From Phycisphaeraceae bacterium (GTDB taxonomy: Bacteria; Planctomycetota; Phycisphaerae; Phycisphaerales; Phycisphaeraceae), in assembly GCA_028277745.1 (NCBI GenBank), contig JANQFR010000095.1, positions 1 through 64,000 of the forward strand: a stretch of DNA of 64,000 bases, written 5' to 3'. Both the position numbers and the translations under genes were made by a program. This document shows, one piece after another, positions 17,523 through 26,392 of the stretch (position 1 is its first letter; every line of letters begins with the position of its first letter). The notes below the pieces were generated by a model. The model saw only the letters and a program-made list of their open reading frames with translations, searched no databases and was not told the origin of the DNA.

Positions 17523-18263
17523 TTAGAAGCCTTTGACATACCACTCCTCACGCGTGCCGTAGCCTTGGGCGAAGCCGGGATCCGGCACGGCCTCGGCGTG
17601 CCCGTCGAGGTAAGCGAAGTTGGCGGCGCCCGCATGCAGGGTCTGGGCGGGGGCATGCCGCATGTCCGGCTGGTAAAACCTCGAACTGAGGAAGTACGGA
17701 CTGGGCGGATCATTGCCCTGCTTACCGTCGAAAAACGTCGGCGTCTTCCCGGGCTGCTTGAACTCGCCGATGTCGCGCGGCCGCATCACCTGGCCGATCC
17801 CCCCGGGGCTGAACTGGGTCCAGATGTGATAACCGTTGTTCCGGCTCTCGTTGCGGTTAATCATCCCAAAGTGCGGGTTGAGGGCGTAGGAGTTCGGCTT
17901 ATTGCCGCTGTCGTCGAAATCGTAGAACTCCTCCATAGGCCGGCACCGGCGCCAGTCGTTGAGGGCCGCCACCGTGTCGCCGCGATAGTCGGCCAGGTCC
18001 ATGCTCCAGCTGCGCTTATCGCTCGGGTTGTCGGGGCTCCAGCTGACGGCGGCCAGGCAATACCCTTGATGATCCGCCTGGTAAGCGGCGTTGGCGAGGT
18101 TCAGCTGCCGGAGGTTGCCCAGGCAGACGGCGGCGGCGGCGACCTCCCGCGCCTGTTTGAGCGCCGGCAACAGCAGCGCGATCAGCAAGGCGATGATCGC
18201 CATGACGACCAGAAGCTCAACCAACGTGAAGCCATGCCGGTGATGCAAGCGGCGGTGAGACAT
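17523..18263 (-). CDS. Pseudopilin-like protein (type II/IV prepilin N-terminus, DGH motif)
   Basis: A 246-aa protein with a canonical prepilin cleavage site (HRHG/FTLVELLVVMAIIALL), a long hydrophobic helix, then C-L-G-N-L-R-Q at about residue 50. The C-terminal motif is FAYLDGHAE. Members of this class are inner-membrane pseudopilins whose C-terminal domains face outward. Its same-strand neighbours are a PEP-CTERM protein upstream and the beta-helix protein downstream (62 bp gap), so the three are probably co-transcribed. Body sequence differs from the other three pseudopilins in the window, apart from the N-terminus, the Cys-Asn-Gln motif and the DGH end. Confidence 0.85.
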   Translation of the reverse strand: MSHRRLHHRHGFTLVELLVVMAIIALLIALLLPALKQAREVAAAAVCLGNLRQLNLANAAYQADHQGYCLAAVSWSPDNPSDKRSWSMDLADYRGDTVAALNDWRRCRPMEEFYDFDDSGNKPNSYALNPHFGMINRNESRNNGYHIWTQFSPGGIGQVMRPRDIGEFKQPGKTPTFFDGKQGNDPPSPYFLSSRFYQPDMRHAPAQTLHAGAANFAYLDGHAEAVPDPGFAQGYGTREEWYVKGF

Positions 18264-18322
18264 GGATGCGGCTCCAGGGAGAAGGGAAACGGTGGTCGGA
18301 GGCCGGCACGACGATGCGATTT

Positions 18323-19201
18323 CTATCTTATCCCGCAGGCCCGGCGGGAGCGGTTGGCCATCAACAGCCCGCCCAGCCCCAGAAGCGCCAACGCTGCTGG
18401 CTCGGGGATAAGCGTCGACGGCGTCACGTCCTCGTAGGTCGCGCCGAGACGGACGTCATCGAGGTACGTGTCGCTGCCGGCGACAAAGGCAAATCCGGAA
18501 GCGCCCGCGCCGGCGCGGTTGTCGTGAGGCCGGCTGAAGGTCAGGTCTGCCGCGCCCGGGTCGTCGACGCCCAGGGCCGGGTTGATCCAGATCGAGACGT
18601 CGTCGGTCAGCGTCCCGCCGCCCTGGTCGACGACCTCGGCCAGGCCGACGATCAGATACGTCTCGTCTTTGTTGATCGAGAAGCTGCCGCTGTTTTGATT
18701 GTTGACATGGGCCTCGATCGCGATGCTGGCGGCGCCGGTGTTGTCGATCTGGATGCCCCACATCAGGTTGGAGTTGGACGAGTTGTTGAAGGAGGCGCCG
18801 GCGCGGAGACGGGCGCCGGTCCCGCTGTCGGAGTCGATGTGGAGCAGGAAACTGAAGTAGGTCGGGGCGGACTGGTCGGCGATGGACCGGCGTGTGGCGG
18901 TTGAGCCGGTGTTTCCCGAGACGGTGAGCCCGCCGGAGGTGTCGAGTTGCCGCAACCCGTCGACGTAGCCGAGGGTGACCGGCGCGCTGATCGGGACGCC
19001 GTCTCCGCCGGCCCAGTTGCCGCCCCAGGCCCCGGAAGTCGGGCCTTCGGTGCGGTTGGCCCCGCTGCCTAACGTCACGTCAACGGTGTACGCGTCGGCG
19101 CCGCTGTCCAGGAACGACTCGTAAACAATCGCGTCGGCGCGGCTCAATCCGGCATACGCCAGACCAAGCAACACGAGGCTCGTAAAAGCTAGGCGGTTCA
19201 T
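18323..19201 (-). CDS. PEP-CTERM sorting domain-containing secreted protein
   Basis: A 292-aa protein. Signal peptide: LAFTSLVLLGLAYAGLSRADA. The body starts VYESFLDSG, a common planctomycete lectin-like opening, and contains WGIQIDNTGAASIAIEAHVNN, suggesting a concanavalin-like or other beta-sandwich fold. The tail is IPEPAALALLGLGGLLMA followed by NRSRRACGIR. A GGAGG Shine-Dalgarno lies about 8 nt before the ATG. It is upstream of the pseudopilin gene in the leftward run. Confidence 0.86.
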   Translation of the reverse strand: MNRLAFTSLVLLGLAYAGLSRADAIVYESFLDSGADAYTVDVTLGSGANRTEGPTSGAWGGNWAGGDGVPISAPVTLGYVDGLRQLDTSGGLTVSGNTGSTATRRSIADQSAPTYFSFLLHIDSDSGTGARLRAGASFNNSSNSNLMWGIQIDNTGAASIAIEAHVNNQNSGSFSINKDETYLIVGLAEVVDQGGGTLTDDVSIWINPALGVDDPGAADLTFSRPHDNRAGAGASGFAFVAGSDTYLDDVRLGATYEDVTPSTLIPEPAALALLGLGGLLMANRSRRACGIR

Positions 19202-19605
19202 TCTTCAAACCTCCGATTGGATTCGCAACACATGAAGAGGACAAGATCCGAACGCCGGTAACGCTCCGGCATGACGTGCATCGGGATGGGGCCTCAACAG
19301 AAGGCCATGAGGCCTGGATCACGACGGTTTAACTATGACGGCCCGCGCGTCGGGCGTCTATACCATTTCATAATAATTTATATATTGAATGCGCAAGAAC
19401 CGGGCACGGCGATTGACCGCGTGGGGCGCCGCGACACGGCACGGAATCCCCGCCGCCGCCGGGGCTTCGGCGGCCTCCCGCAGAGCCGCGTCAGGCCGGT
19501 CTGGACGCACGATCCGTCAAAGCAAAAGAATGCAGGGGGAGCCCGGCGATACGAACCGGTCGACGATCGCGAAGCGGCGGCGCGTCCGGCGCCGGGCCGG
19601 GCTTG
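19202..19605. other. Intergenic region with an AT-rich block, no gene seen
   Basis: About 400 bp separate the BNR-protein stop codon from the PEP-CTERM start. The only striking element is an AT-rich block at about 19359-19390. Its edge (GGGCGT at 19352-19357, TACCAT at 19361-19366) resembles the AT-rich block at 4871-4897 (GGGCGT, TACCAT). Both lie upstream of leftward genes, so this may be the promoter of the 18323-19201 gene. I see no convincing coding frame in the rest, which is GC-rich. Confidence 0.4.
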
Positions 19606-22143
19606 TCATCTTGTGCGAGGAGAGTCGCTCGGCTCGGGCAGGGGGCGGCGCCAAAGACCGACGCCGCGGCTGGCAAAGTACAACTCTCTGACGCCCGGCT
19701 CCCGCTCAATGATTCGCACGGCGACGGGATACGGCCACGGCATGTCTTCCGTCAGATCGGTGATGCGTTCGACGGCGCCGTCGGAACCGAGGTCGGCCGA
19801 GAAAAATCCCAGCGCTCGCCGTCCGCCGCGACGATCCGTGGTGTAGGCGAAGAACAAGCGATCGCCGTCACCGACCAGCCCGCCGACCTGCATGTTCAAC
19901 CCGTCGCGATACCACACCGCGTCCGTGAGCGGCAACACGTCCGCCAGGCCAAGCAAGGTCGTCCACGTGGCGCCGCGGTCCCCTGAATACACGAGTTCGC
20001 TATCCCCCGAATCGGTCCGCCGCGCCGCAACGAGCGCGACGCCGTCGCCGCGGCGCCACACCGCAAAACGTCCGTCGAGCGCCCGCTCGGCGACGACGGT
20101 CCAGCCCCACGAGCCGTCCGCCTGCCGGTCGCCCCGCCAGACCCGACTGTTGCGTTCACCGGTCCAAAGGATGTCCGGCGTCAGCGGATCGACCGCGAAA
20201 CCCTGGCTGTTAAACCAGTGCTGCCGCGGGGTGCCCGGCTCGCCGGAGATGCGCCGGAACCGCGGCCGCTCAGTCCCCGCAACGGCGGCGGCATACAACG
20301 CTTCGATGTCGTCGATGACATACAGCCCGTCCTCCTGCGTCGGGACGTAGACCCGGCCGGGGTGATGCGGGTCGCCGACGATCGGGTTGTACTCGCGGTC
20401 GGGCAGGCCGGCGAGTTCGGCCTCGCCGCCGGCGAGCGCCACCCACTCGTCACGCGGCGTCCCGGTGGCCAGGCGCTTGGCCCACAACGTCCCGCCTTTC
20501 GCGTTGGCGCCCCAGCCGATATCGATATGAGCCAGCACCATCGGCGGGTCCAGGTCGCGGAGGATGCGCACCGAGTTGCTCCGCGACGTGATCCGCACGC
20601 CCGGCTTGGTGCGCATCGACCATGAGTATCCGCCGTCGTAGCTCTCCATGAGGCAGTTGTCCGCGACGGCCTGCACGACATAATCGCCCAGTGCGTCGGC
20701 ATCGAACACGAACACGCTCTGCTGCCCGCGCGTCCGGTAGAAGCGGTAGCCGTCCTGCTCGCGCACGAAGCGGGTGTAGATCGGCTCCCAACGTTTGGCG
20801 TAGTCCGGGTCGGCGGTGTCGGTGCGGAAAACGGTCTGCCCGCCGGTCACATACAGACGGTCGTCGTTCCAGCTCTCGGGGGTGAAGTGGTACTCCTTGC
20901 CGGTGATCCCCCAGATCTCCCAGCCGTTGTCCCACGCGAGTTGACGAGCGGCATCGGGGTTCTCCATCTCATACCACAGGATGCGGCGCCAAGTGGCCGC
21001 GGGCGCGTCGCTGGACCAGTCGACGTCGACCCGCCAGACGCCGAACTGAGGGCGATAGGTCCCGATCAGCACGCCCTGCCGATCGCCGGCCAGGTCGGGG
21101 TCGGCCACTGGCCGCCAGTACATGGTAGACCGGCCGGGTCTATCCGAGAGTTCGAATCCCTCACCGATGTCCGAGAGGTCAACCCATTCGATGTCGGGCC
21201 GGTCCAACCGCGCAGCGAACAGGTGGCTCCACCCCTGCCGGTCCAGCCCGCGGTCACGGGAAACCGTGGTCACCGCCAGCCCCTCGTCACTTGGCACACG
21301 GAACGCGGCATAGAGCGTCGTGCCGTCGGGCGACACCGTGGTGCCCAGGCAGTCCCCGGAGTCCGCCGGCGAGGCGATGGGCGCCCAGTTCTCGCCGCCG
21401 TCGGACGAATGGAACACGCCCGTCAACGTACCGAGGTACAGCCCCGGCCGCGGCCCCGCTTCGACGGCCTGCGCCGAAAGGATGTCGCGTCGCCCTTCCG
21501 CCTCGGCGTAACGCACCTCGCGCCACGTTTCGCCACGGTCCGTGGAAAGAAACAGGTTACGCCGTCCCCACGGGCCCGTCTTGCCGTGAAGATCGCTGCC
21601 GTGGTCCCACGGCCGCAGCCCCCAGCGGAACTGTTCGCCCGGCAGCGCCAGCACGCGCGCCGGATGACTGGGGTCGATCAGCACCTGCCCGATCGGGTCA
21701 CGGATCCCCGGCACGGCGCGCCAGTTCTCGCCGCCGTTGTCACTGATCTCCAGCCCACGCAGCGTGCCGGCGTACACCCGGCTTGAGTCGCCCGGCTCCA
21801 CGCTGATCACGTTGACGTGGCTGTTGGACAGGTCCCGACCGATGTATCGCCAGGTTCGGCCGTGATCGTCCGAGCGATACGCCCCCTCCATATCCGAGGC
21901 CAGAAACAGCCGGCCCGGCGTGTTCGGATCGAGCGAAATCCCCTGGACCGAACCGCCGGCGCCGGGGTTGAGGTTCCGCCACGTGACGCCGTCCCAGCCC
22001 AGACGCTCGGGGTCTGCGGCGGTATTGGTCTGTGCGAAGGCGGTTGTCGCGCCGAACATCAATAACAACGTAGAACCCCAGCAAGTCAACAAACGGCGAA
22101 CACTGTGATGGGTCACAATCGAATTCCTGTTCTGGTAAGTCAT
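19606..22143 (-). CDS. Secreted BNR/Asp-box beta-propeller protein (sialidase/xyloglucanase-like)
   Basis: An 845-aa protein with an N-terminal signal sequence (LLTCWGSTLLLMFGATTAFAQ). At least six Asp-box motifs (SxDxGxxW) follow: SDDHGRTW, SDNGGENW, STDRGETW, SSDGGENW, SYDGGYSW and SGDRGATW. They indicate one or two beta-propellers, as in sialidases, GH74 xyloglucanases and VPS10-like domains. The catalytic acid cannot be fixed. The ATG at 22143 is used; a GTG at 22116 with AGGA 8 nt upstream is a good alternative and gives a tighter signal peptide. It lies between PEP-CTERM genes in the leftward run. A role in exo- or endo-glycan cleavage is inference from fold and context. Confidence 0.78.
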   Translation of the reverse strand: MTYQNRNSIVTHHSVRRLLTCWGSTLLLMFGATTAFAQTNTAADPERLGWDGVTWRNLNPGAGGSVQGISLDPNTPGRLFLASDMEGAYRSDDHGRTWRYIGRDLSNSHVNVISVEPGDSSRVYAGTLRGLEISDNGGENWRAVPGIRDPIGQVLIDPSHPARVLALPGEQFRWGLRPWDHGSDLHGKTGPWGRRNLFLSTDRGETWREVRYAEAEGRRDILSAQAVEAGPRPGLYLGTLTGVFHSSDGGENWAPIASPADSGDCLGTTVSPDGTTLYAAFRVPSDEGLAVTTVSRDRGLDRQGWSHLFAARLDRPDIEWVDLSDIGEGFELSDRPGRSTMYWRPVADPDLAGDRQGVLIGTYRPQFGVWRVDVDWSSDAPAATWRRILWYEMENPDAARQLAWDNGWEIWGITGKEYHFTPESWNDDRLYVTGGQTVFRTDTADPDYAKRWEPIYTRFVREQDGYRFYRTRGQQSVFVFDADALGDYVVQAVADNCLMESYDGGYSWSMRTKPGVRITSRSNSVRILRDLDPPMVLAHIDIGWGANAKGGTLWAKRLATGTPRDEWVALAGGEAELAGLPDREYNPIVGDPHHPGRVYVPTQEDGLYVIDDIEALYAAAVAGTERPRFRRISGEPGTPRQHWFNSQGFAVDPLTPDILWTGERNSRVWRGDRQADGSWGWTVVAERALDGRFAVWRRGDGVALVAARRTDSGDSELVYSGDRGATWTTLLGLADVLPLTDAVWYRDGLNMQVGGLVGDGDRLFFAYTTDRRGGRRALGFFSADLGSDGAVERITDLTEDMPWPYPVAVRIIEREPGVRELYFASRGVGLWRRPLPEPSDSPRTR

Positions 22144-22234
22144 GCCAACCTTGCAAGCATCCGCATTTGCCTGGTCCGCCCAGGCCAGGAACACGGGGCG
22201 GAACAGTTGCTTGCCGCGGGTCTTGCAACTTGAG

Positions 22235-23053
22235 TCAGTTCCGGCGACGGCAGAAGAGCAGCGCGACGCCGGTGACCCCCAGCGCCGCGGCGCCGGGCTC
22301 GGGGATCGGGGTCCCCGTGCCGGCAAAGCTCTGTACGCTAAGGGCGGTGTCAATGCTGTCGAACCCGTGCCGCGCTTCGAAGAACGGGATCGCGCCGATC
22401 AACGGATCAAGCGTCAGCCCGTGGAGCGTGTCGGGAATAACCGTCGTGCCGCCCATCACCACCGAGTAGCTGTCCGCGTCGATGTTGAAGGTCAGGTCCT
22501 TGTTGTTCGGGCCGACGTCGACGATCTGGGCCGCCCCGCCGGGCAGGTCGCCCCCGCCTCCCTGCACGCGCACGCGGGACTGGTCGTTGCTGAACTGCTC
22601 GTGATGGATGAAGACAACGATCGGCGAACCGCCGGGGATCGCAAACCCGAAGAGCAGCGGCTCCCGCATCGACGTCGGTGGGCCGAAATTCTGGCCGTTC
22701 AGCCCGGTCACGTTGACGGTGACCGATGCGCCTTGGGTCAGGTCATACTGATTGGACGCGTCGGCGCTGCGGGTCAGCCGCAGGAAGTTGAACCCCGTCC
22801 CGTTGGGAATGAACATATCGATTTCGCTATTGGCGGCGTCGAGCGCAAAGCTGCTGTCGTCGCTGCCGGTGAATGTATCAACCCCGCCTCCACTCTCCCC
22901 GGTGCCGTTGATGAAATAAGAGTACGGGCCGGACACGTCGCCGGCGCTGTCGAAGTCATCGAGGAAGTCCGCCATCGCGGCGGGAGCTACGATCGCGAAG
23001 GCGGCAACCGCGATGAGGTGGGAACGACAAAGGCGGTGAGTAAACCAATGCAT
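22235..23053 (-). CDS. PEP-CTERM sorting domain-containing secreted protein
   Basis: A 272-aa protein. The ATG at 23053 follows GGAGG by 8 nt. Signal peptide: HLIAVAAFAIVAPAAMADF. The body opens FLDDFDSAGDVSGPYSYF and is beta-rich. The tail is IPEPGAAALGVTGVALLFC then RRRN. The Cys inside the tail helix is also seen in the 7121-7828 protein and may be incidental. It is flanked by a pseudopilin gene (upstream, 52 bp) and the BNR gene (downstream, 91 bp) on the same strand. Confidence 0.86.
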   Translation of the reverse strand: MHWFTHRLCRSHLIAVAAFAIVAPAAMADFLDDFDSAGDVSGPYSYFINGTGESGGGVDTFTGSDDSSFALDAANSEIDMFIPNGTGFNFLRLTRSADASNQYDLTQGASVTVNVTGLNGQNFGPPTSMREPLLFGFAIPGGSPIVVFIHHEQFSNDQSRVRVQGGGGDLPGGAAQIVDVGPNNKDLTFNIDADSYSVVMGGTTVIPDTLHGLTLDPLIGAIPFFEARHGFDSIDTALSVQSFAGTGTPIPEPGAAALGVTGVALLFCRRRN

Positions 23054-23105
23054 GGCGATGACCTCCAAAGTGCCCCCGAGGGGGTGAGTCAAGAAAAGAC
23101 ATCCG

Positions 23106-23852
23106 TTAGTTAGCCCAGTTGAAATACTTGTCCCCGTTCGCGGTCGCGGGCGTTGCGGTGGTCGCGTTTGGCGCCGGGTCTTCGATGTTCACCAACTCCA
23201 CGTGGAGGTCGGCGAAGGCGACATTGGCGTTGCTCTGCTCCTGGGTGTGCGGGAAGGCGTGTCCGATCTGGTTTTCAGTGGCGGCGAACGAGAAGGGGAT
23301 ACCCTCGCGGCTGCGCAAGAAATTGAAGGGGGTCACGATCGAGACACGGCGTGTGCCCCCGGTGATCATGGAAACCTGGTCGGGCGACCTGACGTCCTGT
23401 TCACGGGGCAGAACGCCGTCGGGATGACTGGGGAACTGGTAGTTGCCGTCGGGATCGGTCGTCGGCGTCACGAGGCTGTCGTTGAACGCGTAGTGTGTGT
23501 GAAAATGCTGCTCCAGCGGCAGATCGATCGACGGGTCGGCCAGGAACGGGACGGGGTCGGTGCTGGTCACGCCGGACGTGTTGAGCAGGAAGTACGGACG
23601 CACGCGGAAGGTCCAGTGCGTGGGGATGGCCGAGCTGTCGTGTGGGGGGAAGAAGCCTTTCTCGTCTACCTGATACGCCGCGAGAGCGATCGTGACCTGT
23701 CGGACGTTGCTCGCGCACGCAACGGTCTGCGCCGCTTTCCGAGCGGCGCCTAGAGCGGGCAACAGGATGGCGATCAGCAATCCAATAATGCTAATTACCA
23801 CGAGCAATTCAATCAGAGTGAATCCCACATGTCGGCGGCTGGCTCGTAACAT
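23106..23852 (-). CDS. Pseudopilin-like protein (type II/IV prepilin N-terminus)
   Basis: A 248-aa protein. The start ATG at 23852 has AAGGA 8 nt upstream. It has a canonical prepilin site (RRHVG/FTLIELLVVISIIGLL) and CASNVRQ at about residue 47. The C-terminal signature is VAFADLHVELV, a DLH variant of the DGH seen in the other three pseudopilins of this window. It is the first gene after the GntR/LacI regulator (83 bp gap) in the leftward run, mirroring the regulator-PEP-CTERM-pseudopilin arrangement on the left. Confidence 0.85.
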   Translation of the reverse strand: MLRASRRHVGFTLIELLVVISIIGLLIAILLPALGAARKAAQTVACASNVRQVTIALAAYQVDEKGFFPPHDSSAIPTHWTFRVRPYFLLNTSGVTSTDPVPFLADPSIDLPLEQHFHTHYAFNDSLVTPTTDPDGNYQFPSHPDGVLPREQDVRSPDQVSMITGGTRRVSIVTPFNFLRSREGIPFSFAATENQIGHAFPHTQEQSNANVAFADLHVELVNIEDPAPNATTATPATANGDKYFNWAN

Positions 23853-23935
23853 CTCGCTATTCCTTGGCTGCTGAACGGAAACGGAAAATGAATCGAGAAA
23901 ACGCGGTTGCGGAACCGATGACGCACAAGCGGTGA

Positions 23936-25057
23936 TCACGACCGGGGCGGACCGACGCTGCCGCGGTCGCGGACGCCGAACGAGAGCTGGATATTGCCGG
24001 GGGTGGAGCCGTAGCCCTCGATCATCTGCTGAACAACGACCGCGGCCCGGCGGCCAAGCGCCTGGGTCGGCCGGGTCAACATCGTGAGAGGGATCTCAAA
24101 CGTATCGAGAGCGGACATGTCGTTGCCCAGGCCGATGATCGACAGGTCTTCGGGCACCCGCATCCCGCGTTCCTTGGCCGCGAGGTAGGCGCCCAAGGCC
24201 CGGTTGACAGTAATCCCGAGAACCGCGGTCACGTCGGGGTATCGATCGAACAGGGAGTGCGCCGCCTCGATGCTAACCCGGTAGGGGTGATCTTTGTCGA
24301 GAAAGGCGGCGTTGCCCTCGACCGTGGGTAGGGACCGCATGTCCTGGCTGATGGGCGCCAGGCCGCGGTCGATGCCCAGACGCAACTCCTGGAACGAACG
24401 CGCGTCCGTATTGTTATCAATGATGCCGATCCGGCGGTGGCCGGCTTTCACGAGCATCTCAATGGCCTGCCGCCCCATCTCGAACTCGTCGGTGATGACC
24501 GCCGGGGCGTTGACGTGATCAAGCATGGTGGTGACCTGGACGCAGGGCAGGCCGCGATCGAGCAGGTCCTGGATGGCGGACGCGTGCCGCTGGAACGGGG
24601 GCGGCGAAATGATCACGCCGGCGATAAACGCCCGGTCCAGGCGCTCGAGCTGTTCCATCTGCTTGTCGAAGTCGTCTTTGGCCGTCTCGACCACCAGACG
24701 GTACGACGTGCCGGCCAACCCCTCGTGGATGCCGCCGATAAGCCAGTTGAAATAGTCCTGCTGGAGCATCGTCACCACCAGGGCGATATCCCGAACCGCG
24801 ACCTTCGGCTTGGACACAAACACGCCGCGCCGAGAATCCACGCGGAGATATCCTTCCTCGGTCAACTTATTGATGGCTTCGCGGATAACGCTGAAACTGA
24901 CGGATGTCTGATCACTCAGTTGCCGCATGCTGGGCAGCTGGGCTCCGTGATCTAGCTCACCTCGCTTGATTTGATCACGAATAGCACTCTGAACCTGGCG
25001 GGCCAGCGGTTTAGGGCCATTTGGGTCAACTGACAGGCTGAAACAGGAAGCACCCAT
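23936..25057 (-). CDS. GntR-type HTH regulator with LacI-like sensor domain
   Basis: A 373-aa protein. Residues about 18-85 form a GntR winged helix (LARQVQSAIRDQIKRGELDHG, LPSMRQLSDQTSVSFSVIREA). From about 95 the LacI/periplasmic-binding fold is clear (AGVIISPPPF, GHRRIGIIDN, PEDLSIIGLGNDM). It is probably a sugar-responsive regulator of the leftward run it heads (pseudopilin, PEP-CTERM, BNR, PEP-CTERM, pseudopilin, beta-helix, membrane protein). The start ATG at 25057 has no Shine-Dalgarno and lies 7 nt after a -10 box, suggesting a leaderless message. Confidence 0.85.
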   Translation of the reverse strand: MGASCFSLSVDPNGPKPLARQVQSAIRDQIKRGELDHGAQLPSMRQLSDQTSVSFSVIREAINKLTEEGYLRVDSRRGVFVSKPKVAVRDIALVVTMLQQDYFNWLIGGIHEGLAGTSYRLVVETAKDDFDKQMEQLERLDRAFIAGVIISPPPFQRHASAIQDLLDRGLPCVQVTTMLDHVNAPAVITDEFEMGRQAIEMLVKAGHRRIGIIDNNTDARSFQELRLGIDRGLAPISQDMRSLPTVEGNAAFLDKDHPYRVSIEAAHSLFDRYPDVTAVLGITVNRALGAYLAAKERGMRVPEDLSIIGLGNDMSALDTFEIPLTMLTRPTQALGRRAAVVVQQMIEGYGSTPGNIQLSFGVRDRGSVGPPRS

Positions 25058-25062
25058 GCGAC

Positions 25063-25092
25063 TGATTGTATCATTTCTTCTGTGAGAATCAA
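25063..25092 (-). promoter_or_regulatory. Sigma-70 promoter and operator-like repeat for the second GntR/LacI gene
   Basis: Read leftward: TTGATT (25087-25092), 16 bp, TACAAT (25065-25070), then 7 nt to the ATG at 25057. Overlapping the -10 is CTGAT-TGT-ATCA (top strand 25062-25073), close to the CTGATA-TG-TATCAG palindrome at the promoter of the other GntR/LacI gene. This supports autoregulation through a related operator. Confidence 0.6.
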
Positions 25093-25222
25093 GAAGACCC
25101 GTTTTGTTCGCCGGCGGTTTCTCAGGCCAGCTCCTGAAACGCCCCGGAAAACCCGCCTGCGGGGAAACCGGCGCTACGCACATTACAAATAAAATGTATA
25201 CTTTGTGCGCAAGGAGTTGGTC

Positions 25223-26392
25223 ATGGCCCTGCGCGTCGGCCTGCTGATCGCCACCCCGGATTCCTATGGCCGTCGTGTGCTTGACGGCGTCGTGGAGTAC
25301 GTGCGCGCCCACCCGTTGTGGCAGGTCGAATTCGACGCCTGGCGCGACCCCCAGCATGTCCCGGACCTCTCGGGACTCGCCGGCGCCATTGTGCGGGTCA
25401 GCTCGGACCGTATGGCGTCCCGGCTGGAGCGGGTCCGCCTGCCGATGGTCAATGTCTCGACCAGCCGACAGGTAATGCCCAAGCTGCCGGCGGTCGTGCC
25501 GGACAACCACGAGGCGGGCCGCCTCACGGCGACCGACCTCATCGAACGCGGGTTCCACCACCTCGCGTTCATCGGCCACCGCCAGCGTCAGTACGCCGAG
25601 GACCGCGCTGCGGGGTTCCGTGATGAGGCGAGGCGTCACGGCATCGAACCCGCCGAGCACTGGCTCCGTCGCAGTATGGAGATCGGTTGGCCCAGCGAGC
25701 GGGTGATGGAGCGGTTGCGAGAGTGGCTTGTCAGCCTGCCGAAACCGATGGGCGTCCTGGCAAGCAACGACCTCGACGCCCGCCTGATGCTGCACGCGTG
25801 CCGCCGCGCCGGCATCGACGTGCCCGACCAGGCCGCGATCGTCGGCGTCGATAATGACGAGCACCTCTGCGAGTTGAGCAACCCGCCGCTGTCGAGCGTG
25901 GACCTGGGCCTGGGCCGTGTCGGCTACCGGGCGGCGGCGCTGCTCGACGAGATGATGAAAGGCAATACCCCGCCGCGGCGGCCGGTCATCCTGCCGCCCG
26001 GGGACCTCGTGCTGCGGCGTTCGTCCGATGCTTACGCGGTGAGCGATCGGCGTGTGGTCGAAGCCCTGCGGCTGATCCACGAGCGCTCGACCGTCGGCGT
26101 CTCGATCGGCGACCTGGCGCGACAGCTGCGCCTGTCGCGCCGCTCGCTGGAGATGCGGTTTCAAAAAGCGGTGGGACGGACGCCGCGGGATGAGGTCCGA
26201 CGCGTCCGCCTCATGGTCGCCCGGCGGCTGCTGGGCAAGCAGATGTCGATCGCGCAGGTCGCCGCGGAATCGGGCTTCGGCCACCAGGCCCGGTTCGGAC
26301 AGATCTTCAAGCAGGAGACCGGCCTGACCCCTTCGGAGTACCGCCGCCGATTGAGCGGCGACAACGGCGCAGCGGAGCCCTCTTTATCATGA
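25223..26392 (+). CDS. XylR-type regulator: LacI-like sensor plus AraC HTH
   Basis: A 389-aa protein starting at the ATG at 25223 (AAGGAG 6 nt upstream). Residues 1-275 are a LacI/periplasmic-binding domain (VGLLIATPDSYGRRVLDGV, GFHHLAFIGHRQ, AAIVGVDNDEHLC, LSSVDLG). Residues about 285-385 are an AraC DNA-binding domain with two helix-turn-helices (SIGDLARQLRLSRRSLEMRF; SIAQVAAESGFGHQARFGQIFK). This is the layout of E. coli XylR, a sugar-dependent activator. A -10-like TATACT (25197-25202) precedes it. Its stop overlaps the next start (ATGA), so it is co-translated with the Gfo/Idh oxidoreductase. Confidence 0.9.
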   Translation: MALRVGLLIATPDSYGRRVLDGVVEYVRAHPLWQVEFDAWRDPQHVPDLSGLAGAIVRVSSDRMASRLERVRLPMVNVSTSRQVMPKLPAVVPDNHEAGRLTATDLIERGFHHLAFIGHRQRQYAEDRAAGFRDEARRHGIEPAEHWLRRSMEIGWPSERVMERLREWLVSLPKPMGVLASNDLDARLMLHACRRAGIDVPDQAAIVGVDNDEHLCELSNPPLSSVDLGLGRVGYRAAALLDEMMKGNTPPRRPVILPPGDLVLRRSSDAYAVSDRRVVEALRLIHERSTVGVSIGDLARQLRLSRRSLEMRFQKAVGRTPRDEVRRVRLMVARRLLGKQMSIAQVAAESGFGHQARFGQIFKQETGLTPSEYRRRLSGDNGAAEPSLS

